From: Eublepharis macularius
Taxonomy: Eukaryota; Chordata; Lepidosauria; Squamata; Eublepharidae
NCBI RefSeq assembly: GCF_028583425.1
Contig: NC_072801.1
Location: 23,952,001-24,016,000, forward strand
Reading direction: 5' to 3'
Length of the DNA: 64,000 nucleotides
Positions 23,850-35,600 of the stretch are shown piece by piece. Positions within the stretch are counted from its first letter, which is position 1. Each line of letters begins with the position of its first letter. The notes below the pieces were generated by a model. It saw nothing but the letters and a program-made list of their open reading frames with translations. It ran no database searches and was not told where the DNA came from. Position numbers and translations under genes: made by a program.

Positions 23850-24415
23850 TCAGTCTCTCGTGCGCTAAATTGTCCGAGCGAGCCAGGGCTTCCGTTCCTT
23901 TCTAGCATAGGCAGCCGAGGCGCAGAAAACTCCGTGTGGGACAAGGGATCTCTCTCCCGTACCCGTTTCGGGCTGCCTTTTTTGCACTTTAGAGGTTGGT
24001 GAAGCGCTGAACGGAACAGCCAAAGCAGTAGTCCGAGTTTCCGCAGGGGCCTTTTATAAGTGCGCACCACGTTTCTGAATCAAGAACAAAGGAGCAGCGT
24101 GCCACGCAGCCTACACTTCCGGTCCCACGCGAAAGCCCCCTTAGTTCTAGGGGTTCGGCACGCCACTCTGCCTTGAAGCTCCGGTTCTCTTTTGCGTTGG
24201 GAGGGGAAGATAAACATGCCTCCTACCTCATTTCTGTATTTTGGATGAGGGAGGGTGGAGGTGGGGTGACCCCAAAGCAGCTGCCTTTGCGCCCTGGGAG
24301 AAGGCAAGTTAAAGAACAAATGTAGCAGGCTGTTTCGCCGAGGAAGGGGCTTTTAAGGCGTGGTTCACACGTGCAGGAGGACGCGGGGACAGGGTAGACA
24401 ACATGGGGAAAGGTT
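23850..24415. promoter_or_regulatory. Small CpG-rich segment, possible promoter of an unseen transcript
   Basis: CG dinucleotides are clearly denser than in the flanks, and an ETS-like ACTTCCGG occurs at about 24115. Near its right edge the plus strand has ACAACATGG (strong start context at 24403), with four coding-like positions before GTTAGT, a possible donor. No following coding exon was found, so a non-coding transcript or chance is equally possible. Confidence 0.3.
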
Positions 24416-25029
24416 AGTGTCCCCCTCCTTATGAAAAAGGAGCTCTACAAACAGGGCGGATTTATAAGAGGGGGACTTTGTCTGTGCATTGCACTGCTAG
24501 CTTTCCAGCTGCATGGAGTTTGTTCTACGGTCTGAGATGAACTCTGTTCCCTGTGGACTGAAGAGGTGGAGTCTACTATCCTGCCTTCCTTTCTTGCACT
24601 GGAATTATCAAAGTGGAATGAGGAAGGGCCGTCCTTTAAGATAGGGGGACGAAAGTGTAGGCTTGGCGACTTTGGGACTAGCCTAGGCCACACCTAGAAG
24701 GGTAGATTGGCAGGTGCTCGCTTTTAGCGAGCCTTTGACAGTTGGAATTGTTTTGGCTGCTTTATTGTAATGATTACTAGCAGCCCTGCAGGGTAGGTCA
24801 GTGTTGTTCCTATATTGTCTAATGATGGGAGGGGGAGGGGAGGCTGAGAGAGAGGACTTGTGTGAGGCTGTTTAGTGAGTCTATCACTGAGCTAAAGTTT
24901 CAACTGGGGGTCAAACGGCAATCTCTTATCTACAGTACCAGAGCAGTTCTGTGTGATGAAAAGCATCTCATTTCTGTCTCTCAGACAAGCCAGACTGTCT
25001 CTTCTTTCCCAGACTTTCAGCTATTTATG

Positions 25030-25200
25030 TGCTTCATTTATACCCCTCCTGTCCCCCAATGGGGACCCAAAACCAGCTTCTCCATTTTACCTCACAACAA
25101 CCCTGTGAAGTGGGTCAGGCTGTGAGTGTATAATTGGCCCCAAATCATCCAGCAAGCTTCCACAGCAGAGCAGGGATTCAAACCCACCACTTGAACTGCT
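25030..25200 (-). repeat. tRNA-derived SINE, minus orientation
   Basis: CCCCCAATGGGGACCCAAAA, CACAACAACCCTGTGAAGTG, then AGGGATTCAAACCCACCAC. Confidence 0.65.
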
Positions 25201-25364
25201 GCACCAGAGGTCCTCTGGGAAGCGGACTGCAAATAAATCATCACTTCGTTGAACGGCTGACATTAGCCTCTAGTCTGGTTTCTTCCAAGTGTTGGGGCAG
25301 GTATAAATTAGGAAGAAAGCTGGGGGTACTGATCAGCATAGTTCTATGTAGGCTTGAGGAAGGG

Positions 25365-25505
25365 ATAGTGTGGTGGAGACCCAGGTTCGAATCCTCACTT
25401 TGCCATGGAAGCTCACTGGGTGATCTTGGGCCAGTCACACACTCTCAGCTCTAATCTACCTCACAAGGTTGTTCTTAGGATAAAATGGACGAGAGGAGAA
25501 TGTTG
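25365..25505 (+). repeat. tRNA-derived SINE, 5' part missing
   Basis: CCCAGGTTCGAATCCTCAC, TCTTGGGCCAGTCACACAC, GATAAAATGGACGAGAGG. Confidence 0.65.
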
Positions 25506-25539
25506 TTAGCGTCTCTCGGACTCAGTACATCCCTTCCTA

Positions 25540-25692
25540 AGCTGATTCCCATATTAACCTCCCAATAACCCTGATAGGTTAGGTTGAGACACAGACAGCA
25601 TCTATGGCCCAGGGTCAAGCTCCATGGGAGAATGGGAATTCAAACCTGGGTCTCTCAGCTCCAAGTCCAACACTCTAACCACTAAACGATGA
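25540..25692 (-). repeat. tRNA-derived SINE, minus orientation
   Basis: AACCCTGATAGGTTAGGTTG, ATTCAAACCTGGGTCTCTC, CTCTAACCACTAAACGATG. Confidence 0.65.
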
Positions 25693-26204
25693 TACTTATC
25701 TCACATTGGTGGTAAAAATAACAATCACCATGCAATTGGATTCCAGATTAAGAACTGGAAAGTGTTCACACACACATCCCGCACAGCTTTTCCCCACCAG
25801 AAAGCATGAATGCTTCAATATTGGCACAACACGCTCTTCTGTATTACAAGATTCGAACTGAGGGTGTTGCCTTGTGCTCACAGCTCCAGTTCTGCCTGTT
25901 GGCCAGATGCCTCGGCCCTAAATAAAGTCCCTGACTTTGTTTTTACGGGAGTTCAGAAAAATTTTTCCATTGCCAGCTGAAGTTTTCCTTATTTTTTTAA
26001 TGGAGTTTCTATCAAAACATTCACAACTCCCGTGGGACAAGCTGGCTTGTTTGTTGTCCTGAAACCTTACATGGTTTTTGCTCATAATTTCCTCTGTTGT
26101 GACTCACACACTCCCCAAGTTTTTGGCAGTTAGGATAGCAGTTTGGGTTTGAAGGAATGCATTCTGGGGAAAATACCTAGAATGGGAGTGGTGTAACATT
26201 GAAC

Positions 26205-26288
26205 TTCTGCTACTCGGCATTCAGGCGTAGAATTCAGGACTGGAAACATATTTTAGGAACAGCCAAGGCAGTACTTTTTAAGATGTAG
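26205..26288 (+). repeat. Local direct duplication, copy 1
   Basis: 84 bases beginning TTCTGCTACTCGGCATTCAG, nearly identical to 27033-27115. It matches no interspersed repeat elsewhere in the window. Confidence 0.85.
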
Positions 26289-26319
26289 CACTTTTATCTA
26301 TGTCCGTGTCTATTTTTTT

Positions 26320-26525
26320 AAATCTCTCCCTTCATCCAAGGAGATCAGAGTGGCGTCCATCGGCCTGCCCGCCTTGCATATTATACTCACAACCTCCTTG
26401 TGAGGTGGGCTAGGCTGAATGAGAACAACTGGCCAAAGATCCCCCAGTAAGCTTCAAGGATGGGGGGGTTTGAAGCCAGGTTTCTAGGTCTCAGTCTGAC
26501 GCTCTGACTACTACACACACTGCCT
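26320..26525 (-). repeat. tRNA-derived SINE, minus orientation
   Basis: CACAACCTCCTTGTGAGGTG, TCTCAGTCTGACGCTCTGAC, with the GGCCAAAGATCCCCCAGTAA body. Lies between the two copies of a local duplication. Confidence 0.65.
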
Positions 26526-26724
26526 TCTGCGAGACTACTGAAGGAGTAGTTTTTTCCATTACTACTCTACTGCAACTGTTGCTCTGGAAAAGCAAGGTAT
26601 AAGACCCCAAACTGCAACTCAGTCACGATTAGCAGCTACAAATGGCCCCGAAACTGATGACAGGCTCACCTTTGTTAAATACAAACAATTCCAGTAAGCA
26701 TGTGCAAAGTGCAAAGTCACAGTT

Positions 26725-26945
26725 GGTGTTTTGTAGTGGTTAGTGTCAGACTGGGTCCTAGGACAACTGGCTTTGAATCCCTGCTCTGCTGTGGAAGCTT
26801 GCAAGGTAACCCTGGGCCTGTTGCAAACTGTCAGGCCTAGCCTACCTCACAAGGTTGTTGTGAAGGCGGAAGAAGGGAGAATGATGCAATAGGCTCCCAG
26901 TTAGGGAGAAAAGAGGGATGCAAATAAAATAAAACAAAACAAGCC
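26725..26945 (+). repeat. tRNA-derived SINE
   Basis: GTAGTGGTTAGTGTCAGACT, GGCTTTGAATCCCTGC, CCTCACAAGGTTGTTGTGAA, A-rich end. Confidence 0.7.
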
Positions 26946-27032
26946 AACTACTGTCCATTTGGAGTAAGCAGGAGTGTCTTTTCCATAGAAGCATGTTTCT
27001 CCAGAGAGATTTAGAAACATTTCCTTATTGAT

Positions 27033-27115
27033 TTCTGCTACTTGGCATTCAGGCGTAGAATTCAGGACTGGAAACATATTTTAGGAACAGCCAAGGCAGT
27101 ATTTTTAAGATGTAG
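27033..27115 (+). repeat. Local direct duplication, copy 2
   Basis: 83 bases beginning TTCTGCTACTTGGCATTCAG, differing from copy 1 by about one substitution and one single-base indel. Confidence 0.85.
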
Positions 27116-27231
27116 GAAGAGAAAGAGGGGTTGAGGGTCAGAGGCAAAACGCCTCCCTTCCTGGGTAGGGGACTCTCCCTAAGAATTGCCTGTGGCAACA
27201 GATAGCACAAAATCAAGCCGATCGACTGTTT

Positions 27232-27264
27232 TGTGTGTGTGTGTGTGCGCGTGCGTGCGCGCAT
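27232..27264 (+). repeat. GT/GC dinucleotide tract
   Basis: GTGTGTGTGTGTGTGCGCG followed by TGCGTGCGCGC. Confidence 0.9.
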
Positions 27265-27549
27265 ATTGTAATAGTGGGCCCATATTAGAAATGCACTTGA
27301 TCCTGGTTACATTATAAGATGGAACTTGTATCGGGGCAGTCTTTGCTCCCAAATACAGAACCCAAATACAGACTGTAGCCCTGTGAAAGGGCTCGTTGCT
27401 AATGTTTTATCTAAGGATCTCAAAAACCAAAACTTGGTGGGACAATGCCAGTTCCAGTTAAACTGGTTTCAAGTGACTTTAATTTACAGCACAATGTGTC
27501 CAGTAGCACATTCTCCAGCCCTGTTTCAGTCCAGGGATATCTGCCCCCA

Positions 27550-27690
27550 GCATGGGTGACCTTGGGCCAGTCACACGCTCTCAGCCCTGACATACCACAC
27601 AGGGTTGTCATGCGGATAAAATGGAGGAACGGGAGAACAATATAAGCTGCTTTGGGTCCCCACTGGGAGAAAGGCAAGGGTATGGAAGAT
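27550..27690 (+). repeat. tRNA-derived SINE, 3' half
   Basis: CATGGGTGACCTTGGGCCAG, AGGGTTGTCATGCGGATAAA, GCTTTGGGTCCCCACTGGG. Confidence 0.6.
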
Positions 27691-28439
27691 TAAGCGGGGC
27701 TACGACATTCAGAAATATTTAGAAAATCAATAAACAATCCTATTTTCTGAAATATTCCCCAAACAAATTTGGGTAGGACAAATACAGCGCACCACTCACT
27801 TGACCACCATGGCTGACAGCTCTTTACACCTTTCTCCATGCCAGTTAATGGGATGATATTTGTTCCACTGACTGGTATAAAGAACAGGAAAGTATTTGCC
27901 ATCAGAACTGCCATTCGTCTCATTACTACATCTGCAACTCCCGTACATCATCTGCGATCACAACGAAGCATCTTTTTCAAAGCTACTAATCTTTCCCCTT
28001 TGCACCACTGCCAATAACTTTTCAAAACTATGATGTCTGTAGTACACCCCCCCCGCACACTAATGACAAACAACTGCTGATAAAAACAAGAATTTGCACC
28101 CTTTTACTTCCCCTTTTCCACAAGATACTTTGTATTAAATATTGTAATATATTAATTCTTTTTTTAAAAAATGTTCTGATAAAAAGCATTCAAAAGAAAA
28201 CGGGATATTGGAGAAAGTCATATCCTAATGGCGGAATAACTAGATGTGTTTAACAAAAGTAACAGACAAAGGAGAAGGGGAACCCTTCTTCCAGTAGGGG
28301 ATTCCAAGGATCTTGCAACCAGACAACTATGTGCAAGATGCTCTAGAAAAAGCAAGTTTGCATGTGTTAATGCAGGCAGAGGAACATTCTTATTTTGAAA
28401 CATGGAGTTCTTTTGGTATTCTTGAATGCTTTATCTCAT
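27691..28439. other. CHST12 3' flank / probable 3' UTR
   Basis: Directly downstream of the CHST12 stop. No canonical AATAAA is seen on the minus strand within this stretch, so the transcript end is not located. Confidence 0.4.
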
Positions 28440-29684
28440 TCAGTTTTTAAGCAAGTGTTCAGGTTTGGGATAGCCAAAGAGTACAAAGTCTGCTTCGTAA
28501 AGCTTGTACAACTGCTGCCTCCACGCCACGGGAATTTTGGCAAACCAGTCGTCCTCCCAGCTACTGGCTGTCCTATTCCGATAGCTGGGAGGGAAACGGA
28601 GAAGATGATCCACTTTGAGGAGCTGCAGCAGGTGAGCAGCATCTTCATCCAAGGTCTCCAGCTTGCCAATAAAGTCATAATCTATTTGGCAAGGGTGGCA
28701 CAGGCGGTAAACCTGCCTCCAGTGCTCATTGAAAGGGGCCAACTTCTCTGTCCGAGGGTCCAGTAAGTATTGGATGAAATCCGAAAAGGAAACTCTGAGG
28801 CCCGCTTCGAAGGCCTCACTGACCGAGGTAGGGAGGCTGGTGTAGTTAGAGTACAGCTTCAGCATCGGGATGGCAAACCGACGGTAGAATTCCTCATTCT
28901 CCAGCTCGAATTTGCTACGGAAGGCTGAGATGAGTCGGACAAAGGGATCACGGACAAAGAGGAACTTGGTATATTTTTTCAGCTTAATCTTCATGAGGTG
29001 GCGGGAGAACTTGCCATAGCGGCGCCAGAATTTATTGAAGGTGAAGTGAGTGCTGGTGTTGTGGACATGCTCGCGAGGAATATCCAAGGGGTCAACGTAA
29101 GGGACCCCTTGGTCCATCAAGCTCTCGCTCAGCACAATCATCACCCGCTTCCAATTAGTGCATGCCACTTTGGGGACGTAGCAATAAATGATGCCATGAC
29201 GGTCATCAACGATAAGGTGGTTTAGCTCATAGTTGGGGATGTCTTCAAATGAGCGATCCTTGGTTGGGAAGGCAAAGCTGGAATTGGCACAGAATTCCCT
29301 CAGAGTCTTCCGTCTCTCAGCCTGTAACTTTTCTTGATCCAGAATCAGGCTGGCATCGTGAGTGGACCAGTCATAACCTCTCACGTTCTCCTCCAAGTTG
29401 CCAGCAAGGGGCTTACTCGAGGCCTGCATGGGCGGCTGCTCTGTCTTCCGATCTACATGGTACCTCAATTCAGAAGTCAGGAGTTTTTCCAAAAACTCGT
29501 CAACGTCTGACAGAGAACCTTGGCCATCATCTTTAACTGTAGGCAGTGCCCCATGATGCCTGGAGAAGGAAGTGTGCAGGTAGAAGTGAGCCGTTCCCAC
29601 ATTATCCCAGTACACAATAATCAGTAGGATCATGAAGACAGAACCCACCACCACTGAAAGACGGAAGAGCCGTGCTTTGGTCAT
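28440..29684 (-). CDS. CHST12: Carbohydrate sulfotransferase 12 (chondroitin 4-O-sulfotransferase 2), complete in one exon
   Basis: Golgi type II membrane enzyme that moves sulfate from PAPS to the 4-position of GalNAc in chondroitin and dermatan sulfate (known for the family). The protein has a short basic N-terminus, one membrane anchor (about residues 6-26 from the chosen Met, ending LLIIVYW), a stem, and a sulfotransferase-2 domain. The 5'-phosphosulfate site reads PKVACTNWKR and the 3'-phosphate site VRDPFVRLISAFRSKF. N-glycosylation sequons include NSS, NTS, NYT and NRT. It ends YPKPEHLLKN. I chose the Met at 29684 because it gives 414 residues, the length I recall for human CHST12, begins MTKARLFRL like the human protein, and has A at -3. 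An in-frame ATG six codons upstream (29702) has C at -3 and is less likely. The frame is intact, and intronless coding is usual for this gene. Confidence 0.96.
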   Translation of the reverse strand: MTKARLFRLSVVVGSVFMILLIIVYWDNVGTAHFYLHTSFSRHHGALPTVKDDGQGSLSDVDEFLEKLLTSELRYHVDRKTEQPPMQASSKPLAGNLEENVRGYDWSTHDASLILDQEKLQAERRKTLREFCANSSFAFPTKDRSFEDIPNYELNHLIVDDRHGIIYCYVPKVACTNWKRVMIVLSESLMDQGVPYVDPLDIPREHVHNTSTHFTFNKFWRRYGKFSRHLMKIKLKKYTKFLFVRDPFVRLISAFRSKFELENEEFYRRFAIPMLKLYSNYTSLPTSVSEAFEAGLRVSFSDFIQYLLDPRTEKLAPFNEHWRQVYRLCHPCQIDYDFIGKLETLDEDAAHLLQLLKVDHLLRFPPSYRNRTASSWEDDWFAKIPVAWRQQLYKLYEADFVLFGYPKPEHLLKN

Positions 29685-29783
29685 CCTGGCAAGGGATTTC
29701 ATAAGTACTTCCAGCTAAGTTCACCTCCAGCTCAAGGGAAAACATTTGAAACCCAACATGATGCTTTGTTGGCGGTCAGGATC
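29685..29783 (-). other. CHST12: CHST12 5' untranslated part of the coding exon, with splice acceptor
   Basis: Reading the minus strand, a pyrimidine-rich stretch ending TATCTTTGCAG stops at 29784, so the exon would begin at 29783 with GATCCTGACC. It contains the alternative upstream in-frame ATG at 29702. The acceptor is inferred from sequence only. Confidence 0.6.
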
Positions 29784-30254
29784 CTGCAAAGATATCAAAA
29801 GCAAAATTAAACAACTTTTCCCCATATACACACACACACACAATTTAGAAAAAAGAGCATGCAGAAATCAGCATTTAAAACTAAGCCTCCAACATGGGAC
29901 ATCTGCATCTGGTCCATTAAGTAGAGGATCGGGAGACTGACTCTTTTAAAGCTGTATGGATTGCCTTCAGCCATACTGGATCCTTGACCACACAGGGGTC
30001 AGGCCTGACAGAAGGGAACATCTAGCAGATTTAGGGCTTCCCAGTTTAGCACCAGGAACTGAGCCCAGAAACAAAATGGTGAGTTATGAAGATCTTTCAA
30101 AATGTGTCAACCCCCATTCCTATAGCTCCTTAAGACAGCAATCACTTAGCCCAGTAACGTATGCACTGAAATTTCTGGACTTTCCTCACCAGCCGTCCAC
30201 ATTCCTACACTGCAGTAATCAACATGAGACATTACCATGCCTCAGTTTTATATA

Positions 30255-30470
30255 TTTATTTATACCCCAATGGGGACCTAAAGCAGCTCACATCGTTCTC
30301 CTCTCCTCTATTTTATCCTCACAACAACCCTGTGAGGTAGGCTATGCTGAGAGGGAGTGACTTCCCAAGGTCATCCAGTGAGCTTCCATGGCAGAGCAGG
30401 CGATCAATCAAACTTGGGTCTCCCAGATCCTAGTCTGACACACTAACCACTACGCGATGCTGGCTGTTGA
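30255..30470 (-). repeat. tRNA-derived SINE, minus orientation (CHST12 intron)
   Basis: CCCCAATGGGGACCTAAAGC, CAACAACCCTGTGAGGTAGG, ACACTAACCACTACGCGATG. Confidence 0.75.
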
Positions 30471-32904
30471 CAAAAGAAGAAAATCCCTGTTCTCCGGGAA
30501 TGGGTGCATTTGGCATGCAGACCCATACTAGCAAACTCTGTTCTTAGTCATGGATGCCACCTGATCTTCCAGGAGCAATGCTTACATTCAGAGTTTGTAG
30601 AAGCCAACATTAAATGTTTCTAGGATGTGGCAATACCGTCTAAGCTCACAAGGGAATTTGGGAGGCATCATTAAAAATCTGCAACTAAAATTTTCCATAA
30701 ACACAGCGCAGCTCTGCCATTTTCCTACATCTTCTGTTTAAGAACACTCATCCAAAATAATTCATCTCCACGTTTTTAGTGCCACAGCAGCTTAGAGGGC
30801 AATTTTCCTCATGCGGGTTCTAGCTGAGAAACCTGAACAGGAATGCAGCTCCAAAAAAAGGTTGCATTCCAGGGTGCAAATTTCTGTCTGCAATAAACAA
30901 CCTCCCTAGGCCGAGGAAAGAAATGTGGATGGTTTGGTCATCATGAATAGTCATAAGGGTATCAAATAAAACCTTCCTATATTTTGAGCTAAATTGGTGG
31001 TTTTCAAGCTGGGAGATTTCAGAAAGTTTTTTACATGTCCACCATTATCGATCTTCACGTCAAGGGAGAACCTCTGCTGAACTCAGCTTGCCAACTCTTA
31101 CCAGGACGAGGTCAAAGTATTCTGATGCCCCAAACAAGGTACACTCATCATCTGATACATCCATATTGTTACTAGCCAGGTGGGATTGTTATAGGGGCGC
31201 TTGGCTTGGACCTGGTCAACAGTTGCATAGTCCTAGGAAGAGATGGCACTTCATACATCTAACAAAGATACTAGTGGCTGGGAGCACGCTGAGCCCCTGA
31301 AGAGCACCGGTACTTTCTGCACTGTGCTGCCCCATGGAGCCACCTGGGCAGTTTGGCACACAGTCTGTCCTGTACCACTACCAAATGATTCCTCAATGCG
31401 TAGCAGACTCTTAGTACATGAAGTGTCACCCCCAGTTCCATATCATGCTGAGGGCATTAAATCGCTGATGCATTCTATAGAGTGGTCACAACCTCTGCTT
31501 GGATCTCCTGCTCTTTTCGCCCCACCCATTCACCCCCCCCCCCCCGTTCCTGTGTTCAGGTATTTGCCAACTAAGGATGGCACTTCATGCATCTGACACA
31601 GCCAGCCACTAACACTGTCCACAAAAGCTGAAGCCTCAATTAGAAAGCCCACAAAAAAATTTAAAACCAAAATGCTCCTCCCCATCCCTCCCCCCTCCAG
31701 ACTTTTTCTTCCATTTCTTTCACTGGGAAAAATGGGAATTTTGAGGAGTTCTGCAAAAAAAAAACCCACTATGGGTTTTCAACGTTAGAAAGCTGAACTT
31801 GTTATCCAAGCGTGTTGCGACCCTTTCTGGGACTGTATGAGTGTTTCTGTCCAAATAATGCACTTTTGCTTGCTTATTACAAAATTTGCTTGTTATTTTT
31901 TCAGCCTCTCATGTGGCAAAAACCAAAGACATATGGTAATGTAGCAGTTTGTACTAGTGTGTGTATGTGCACTCCCTCCCTCCCCCCCACCTCTAGTATT
32001 TCGATTATTTGTAATGTATAAAACTAACATAACAATTCTAAACAGACTTACATCCTTGGCTTAGAACAGAGTAACTCTTGATGGGATTTGTACTTTCATA
32101 TCCCATAAGTAATGCAGTTTCATATACTAAGTTACAAATGGAACTATATGTTGCAATAAAATAAATGTTGCAATAAAATAAATTTAAGTTTGATAAGAAA
32201 GTATGATATATGCAATTTCCCCTACAAATTCCTGTCCCCCCTTCCCCTTGGCTTCCTGTTTCCCCCATGGCTTCAACATTTCCAGAAGTTTTACATCTCC
32301 AAACATAGTAGCTCAATCTACAGGATCGGATACAGAATTGTGGAGCAATTCCAAAGCAGATTCAATGTGGCAACCACAATATGTAAGCTGGTCCCTACCT
32401 AAAACTGGCAGATGTAAGCTTTTCTTTCTTCTGCAACTGGAACTTCCAGTCTGGAAGTCCCCACCCCCTTAAGCTTCTCCTTTACATCCAACTGCTAACG
32501 GCATCTCCACTCCCTCTCCCTCTTTCTGAGGCGGAAGCTGGCAACTTTGGGGGTCAGAAAGGACACATTTTCCACACAAAGAAAAAACTTGTTAGTGCTG
32601 CGATGGGGAAGGAGATGTAAACAGGCAATGCCAAGCAGTAGAACTGCTGGCTGAGGAAATAATGAGAACCACAGGCAACATGTCTGCTTTGTGAACATCC
32701 CTCCCCCCGCCCCCCGCGCGAACTACATTTATCACCTTAATGCTTTAAAATAAGTGTCAATGCAAAACTCTTGCTTTGTGGGCCTCAAGCATCCGTTACT
32801 GTTAAGTGGTGTAAGAGAGTATGCACAGCCCATAAATATATGTCAACATATGCAGTTGCAGGATTTATGCAGGTCACAGAACCTAACTTTTCTTGACTTG
32901 CAAA

Positions 32905-33150
32905 ATAGAAAAGAGTCCAGTAGCACCTTTAAGACTAACCAACTTTACTGTAGCATAAGCTTTCGAGAATCACAGTTCTCTTCGTCAGAGGCATGGAGGG
33001 TAAGAAGAAACTGGTCAGATATATAGATGGAGAGGGAAGGGCGGAGTAGATGCAATCAGTAGCTTCTGATAATGGGATCAGTTTGCTTATGATAATAAAA
33101 TCAGTTACTTCTGATAATGAGATCATTATCATTATTTTCTTGACTTGGAA
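32905..33150. repeat. Palindrome-forming repeat (type D) with local direct repeats
   Basis: GTCCAGTAGCACCTTTAAGA then AACCAACTTTACTGTAGCAT, AAGCTTTCGAGAATC and CTTCGTCAGAGGCATGG. Followed by two copies of a CTTCTGATAATG motif. The class is not established here. Confidence 0.6.
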
Positions 33151-33769
33151 TTTGAGATTGCTTGCTGACGAAATCACATAGCTCCTGCCAAAGACGAAAA
33201 GTGATTTGGAACAGACTGTGCAAGGGGAAGAATGCGGAGGGACTGATAGACAAAAAAAGTCACCCCATTGGCCATTTCACACCTTACACAGTAGCAAATA
33301 CTGTTTTTTTGAAAAGACAAACCAACAGGGAGTGCCAGTCAAGCTTGGTGAGTGCGCCATTTGCAAACACGCTCATTGCATTCAAGGTTTTGCCTTTTTG
33401 GGTGTACACTCAGGACTGATTCACATGTTATACGTAAGTGTTCTGGAGTTCTGTGCCTCTACAATGTGCATGGGTCCAATTCAGTCTGTAACCTCAGTAG
33501 GTGGAAAGAGGGCACTTAAGCCTTCTCTCCCACACTGTTCTCTCCAGTAATCGTATTTGCCCTGGAGGGGAAACTTACATGTACAGAGGGCAATGTGTAA
33601 GTTTCCCCAATGGGGCAAAAAGCAGCTCTCCAAAGCTGCTTTAGGGCAGGGCTGACTGAATTCCCCTCTCCCTGTGCACCACGGTCTTAATCCATCCCCA
33701 CGAATGTCTGAGAGGACTGGAACTCCAGAACACATCTTTATAACTTGTGAATTGGCCCACAGTCATTCC

Positions 33770-34045
33770 TGAATGGTACAGTCATTACAATATCAACCTA
33801 GGATCTGGGTGGGGGACCCGGGTTCAAATCCCCACTTGGCCATGGAAATTGACTGGGTGACCTCGGGCCAGTTGCAAGCTCTAAGCCTAATCTCCTTCAC
33901 AGAGTGATTCTGAGGAGAAAATGGAGAACAACATAAGCAACAGGGTGTTGAGAGGAGAAAACGGAGAAAAGAAGACTGTCGTAGCCCACATTGGGTCTCC
34001 CCCCCACCATTGAGGAGGAAAAGAGGGATGTAAATAAACAGTGTC
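33770..34045 (+). repeat. tRNA-derived SINE (CHST12 intron)
   Basis: CCTAGGATCTGGGTGGGG, GGGTTCAAATCCCCACTTGG, CTCGGGCCAGTTGCAAGC. The tail region is partly duplicated (GGAGAAAATGGAGAAC then GGAGAAAACGGAGAAA). Confidence 0.65.
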
Positions 34046-34614
34046 CCAAACTAGCTAGGGAAGAAGAGAGAGCTAGGGGTGGGAAACAACTATGAAAGGA
34101 AGTGCTTGTAAGTTAAGATATGCTGAAAGACACTGTCGGGCACAGTTTCAAAAAGCAGGATACCAGACCTCACCCCAAGGCCTAATAAAGCCCAAACCTT
34201 CAAATTGGTCATCCCTCCCTGCTCTTTCAGCAGCAGACGACAAGCAACACAAATAGTAACAGTGACAGGATTTATGGTACGACAAACCATGCCAAAGAAA
34301 CATTAGAACGCCTTCAGGTTGCTATGCCATCATAGCCAGGGTGTTGCCTCAAGAGCTTCCGAGTTTCCTCTTTTCAGTTCCTCAGGGTAACGGCTGCAAC
34401 TGCCTACCGGCACCCAATTTCACAAGCATCGGAGCAAGACATAATTCTGGCACGTTTTCTCTCCCCTTGCCCCCACTCCCCATTTTTAGGCAAATGAAGG
34501 CTTGTTTTCACTGGGGGACACTCAGGGATGACTGGCTCTTGGATGAGTACTGGGTTAGCATCCCTGACACCCAGAACCATTATGTTGAGTGTTTCAATTG
34601 TGTGCGGGTGTGTG

Positions 34615-34870
34615 TGTTAATAATAATAATAACAACATTCGATTTATATAACGCCCTTCAGGACAACTTAACACCCACTCAGAGTGGTTTACAAAGTATG
34701 TCATATTATCCCCACAACAACAATCACCTTGTGAAGTGAGTGGGGCTGAGAGAGCTCTGAGAAGCTGTGACTGACCCAAGGTCACCCAGCTGGCTTCAAG
34801 TGGAGGAGTGGGGAATCAAACCAGATTCCAGATTAGAGTCCTGCTGCTCTTAACCACTACACCAAATCTA
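34615..34870 (-). repeat. tRNA-derived SINE, minus orientation
   Basis: Reads AATAATAATAATAACAACAT at the tail, then GGTCACCCAGCTGGCTTCAA, GGAATCAAACCAGATTCC and CTCTTAACCACTACACCA. Confidence 0.8.
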
Positions 34871-35504
34871 CTGACTCAGATTTTCCGAAGAATAAGAAGA
34901 ACGTGACCCAGACAACACAAGCTTCTCACATACTCACACGGTTTCCCTAAGAAAGGAGAATGGGACAGTACTGAAAACACATTGCGAGCCCCACCCCCGC
35001 CATCGGTTATGGTGCCTGCACAGAAATAAACATCCAATCTCTTTATAAAGGCCTTGCAACACACAGTGAGAGATGTGCTCTATTCTCCAACACCTTCCAC
35101 AATGGCAGAAAATCCCATCCCAAAATGCTTTCATGCAAGAAACAACATACACTCTGATCACAGATGGCCATTTTGGCAATCCAAACATGAAATTCTTGGA
35201 GGGGAGCATGCAAGGAAACTGCAATTGGCCGGGGTTTCCGAGAATGTGTACACACAATAGCAAAACAGTTCGGACCTAGGGAATTCAGAATTATTACCTG
35301 GATATCAGACCAGCCCTGCAAACTGCTTCATTGGGCAACATAGTCAATGCAGACATGGCCAAATTCAAAGAGTTTTTGGCCCGGTGGCCTCATCAGCAAC
35401 TTCTAACACTTACTCTGTAAGGCAACAGTAAATACCAACAAGGGAACTGAAAAGATTGGCATGCAGACTGTCCCAAGCTTAACCCCTGGCATCTTCAACT
35501 AAAA

Positions 35505-35600
35505 GGACTAGGTAATGGATGAAGTGAAAGACCTCCACCTGAGACCCAGGAGAGCGGCTGCCAGTCTGAGCAGACAATTCTGACCTTGATGTGTGTTGCC
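35505..35600 (+). repeat. tRNA-derived SINE body fragment
   Basis: GAAAGACCTCCACCTGAGAC and GCGGCTGCCAGTCTGAGCAG match the body of the 41495 copy. Head and tail are missing. Confidence 0.6.

Noticed and set aside
24403-28400. GRIFIN or LFNG exons downstream of CHST12
   Set aside because: Expected on this side from mammalian gene order, but no galectin (WG-E) or fringe motif was recognised on either strand.
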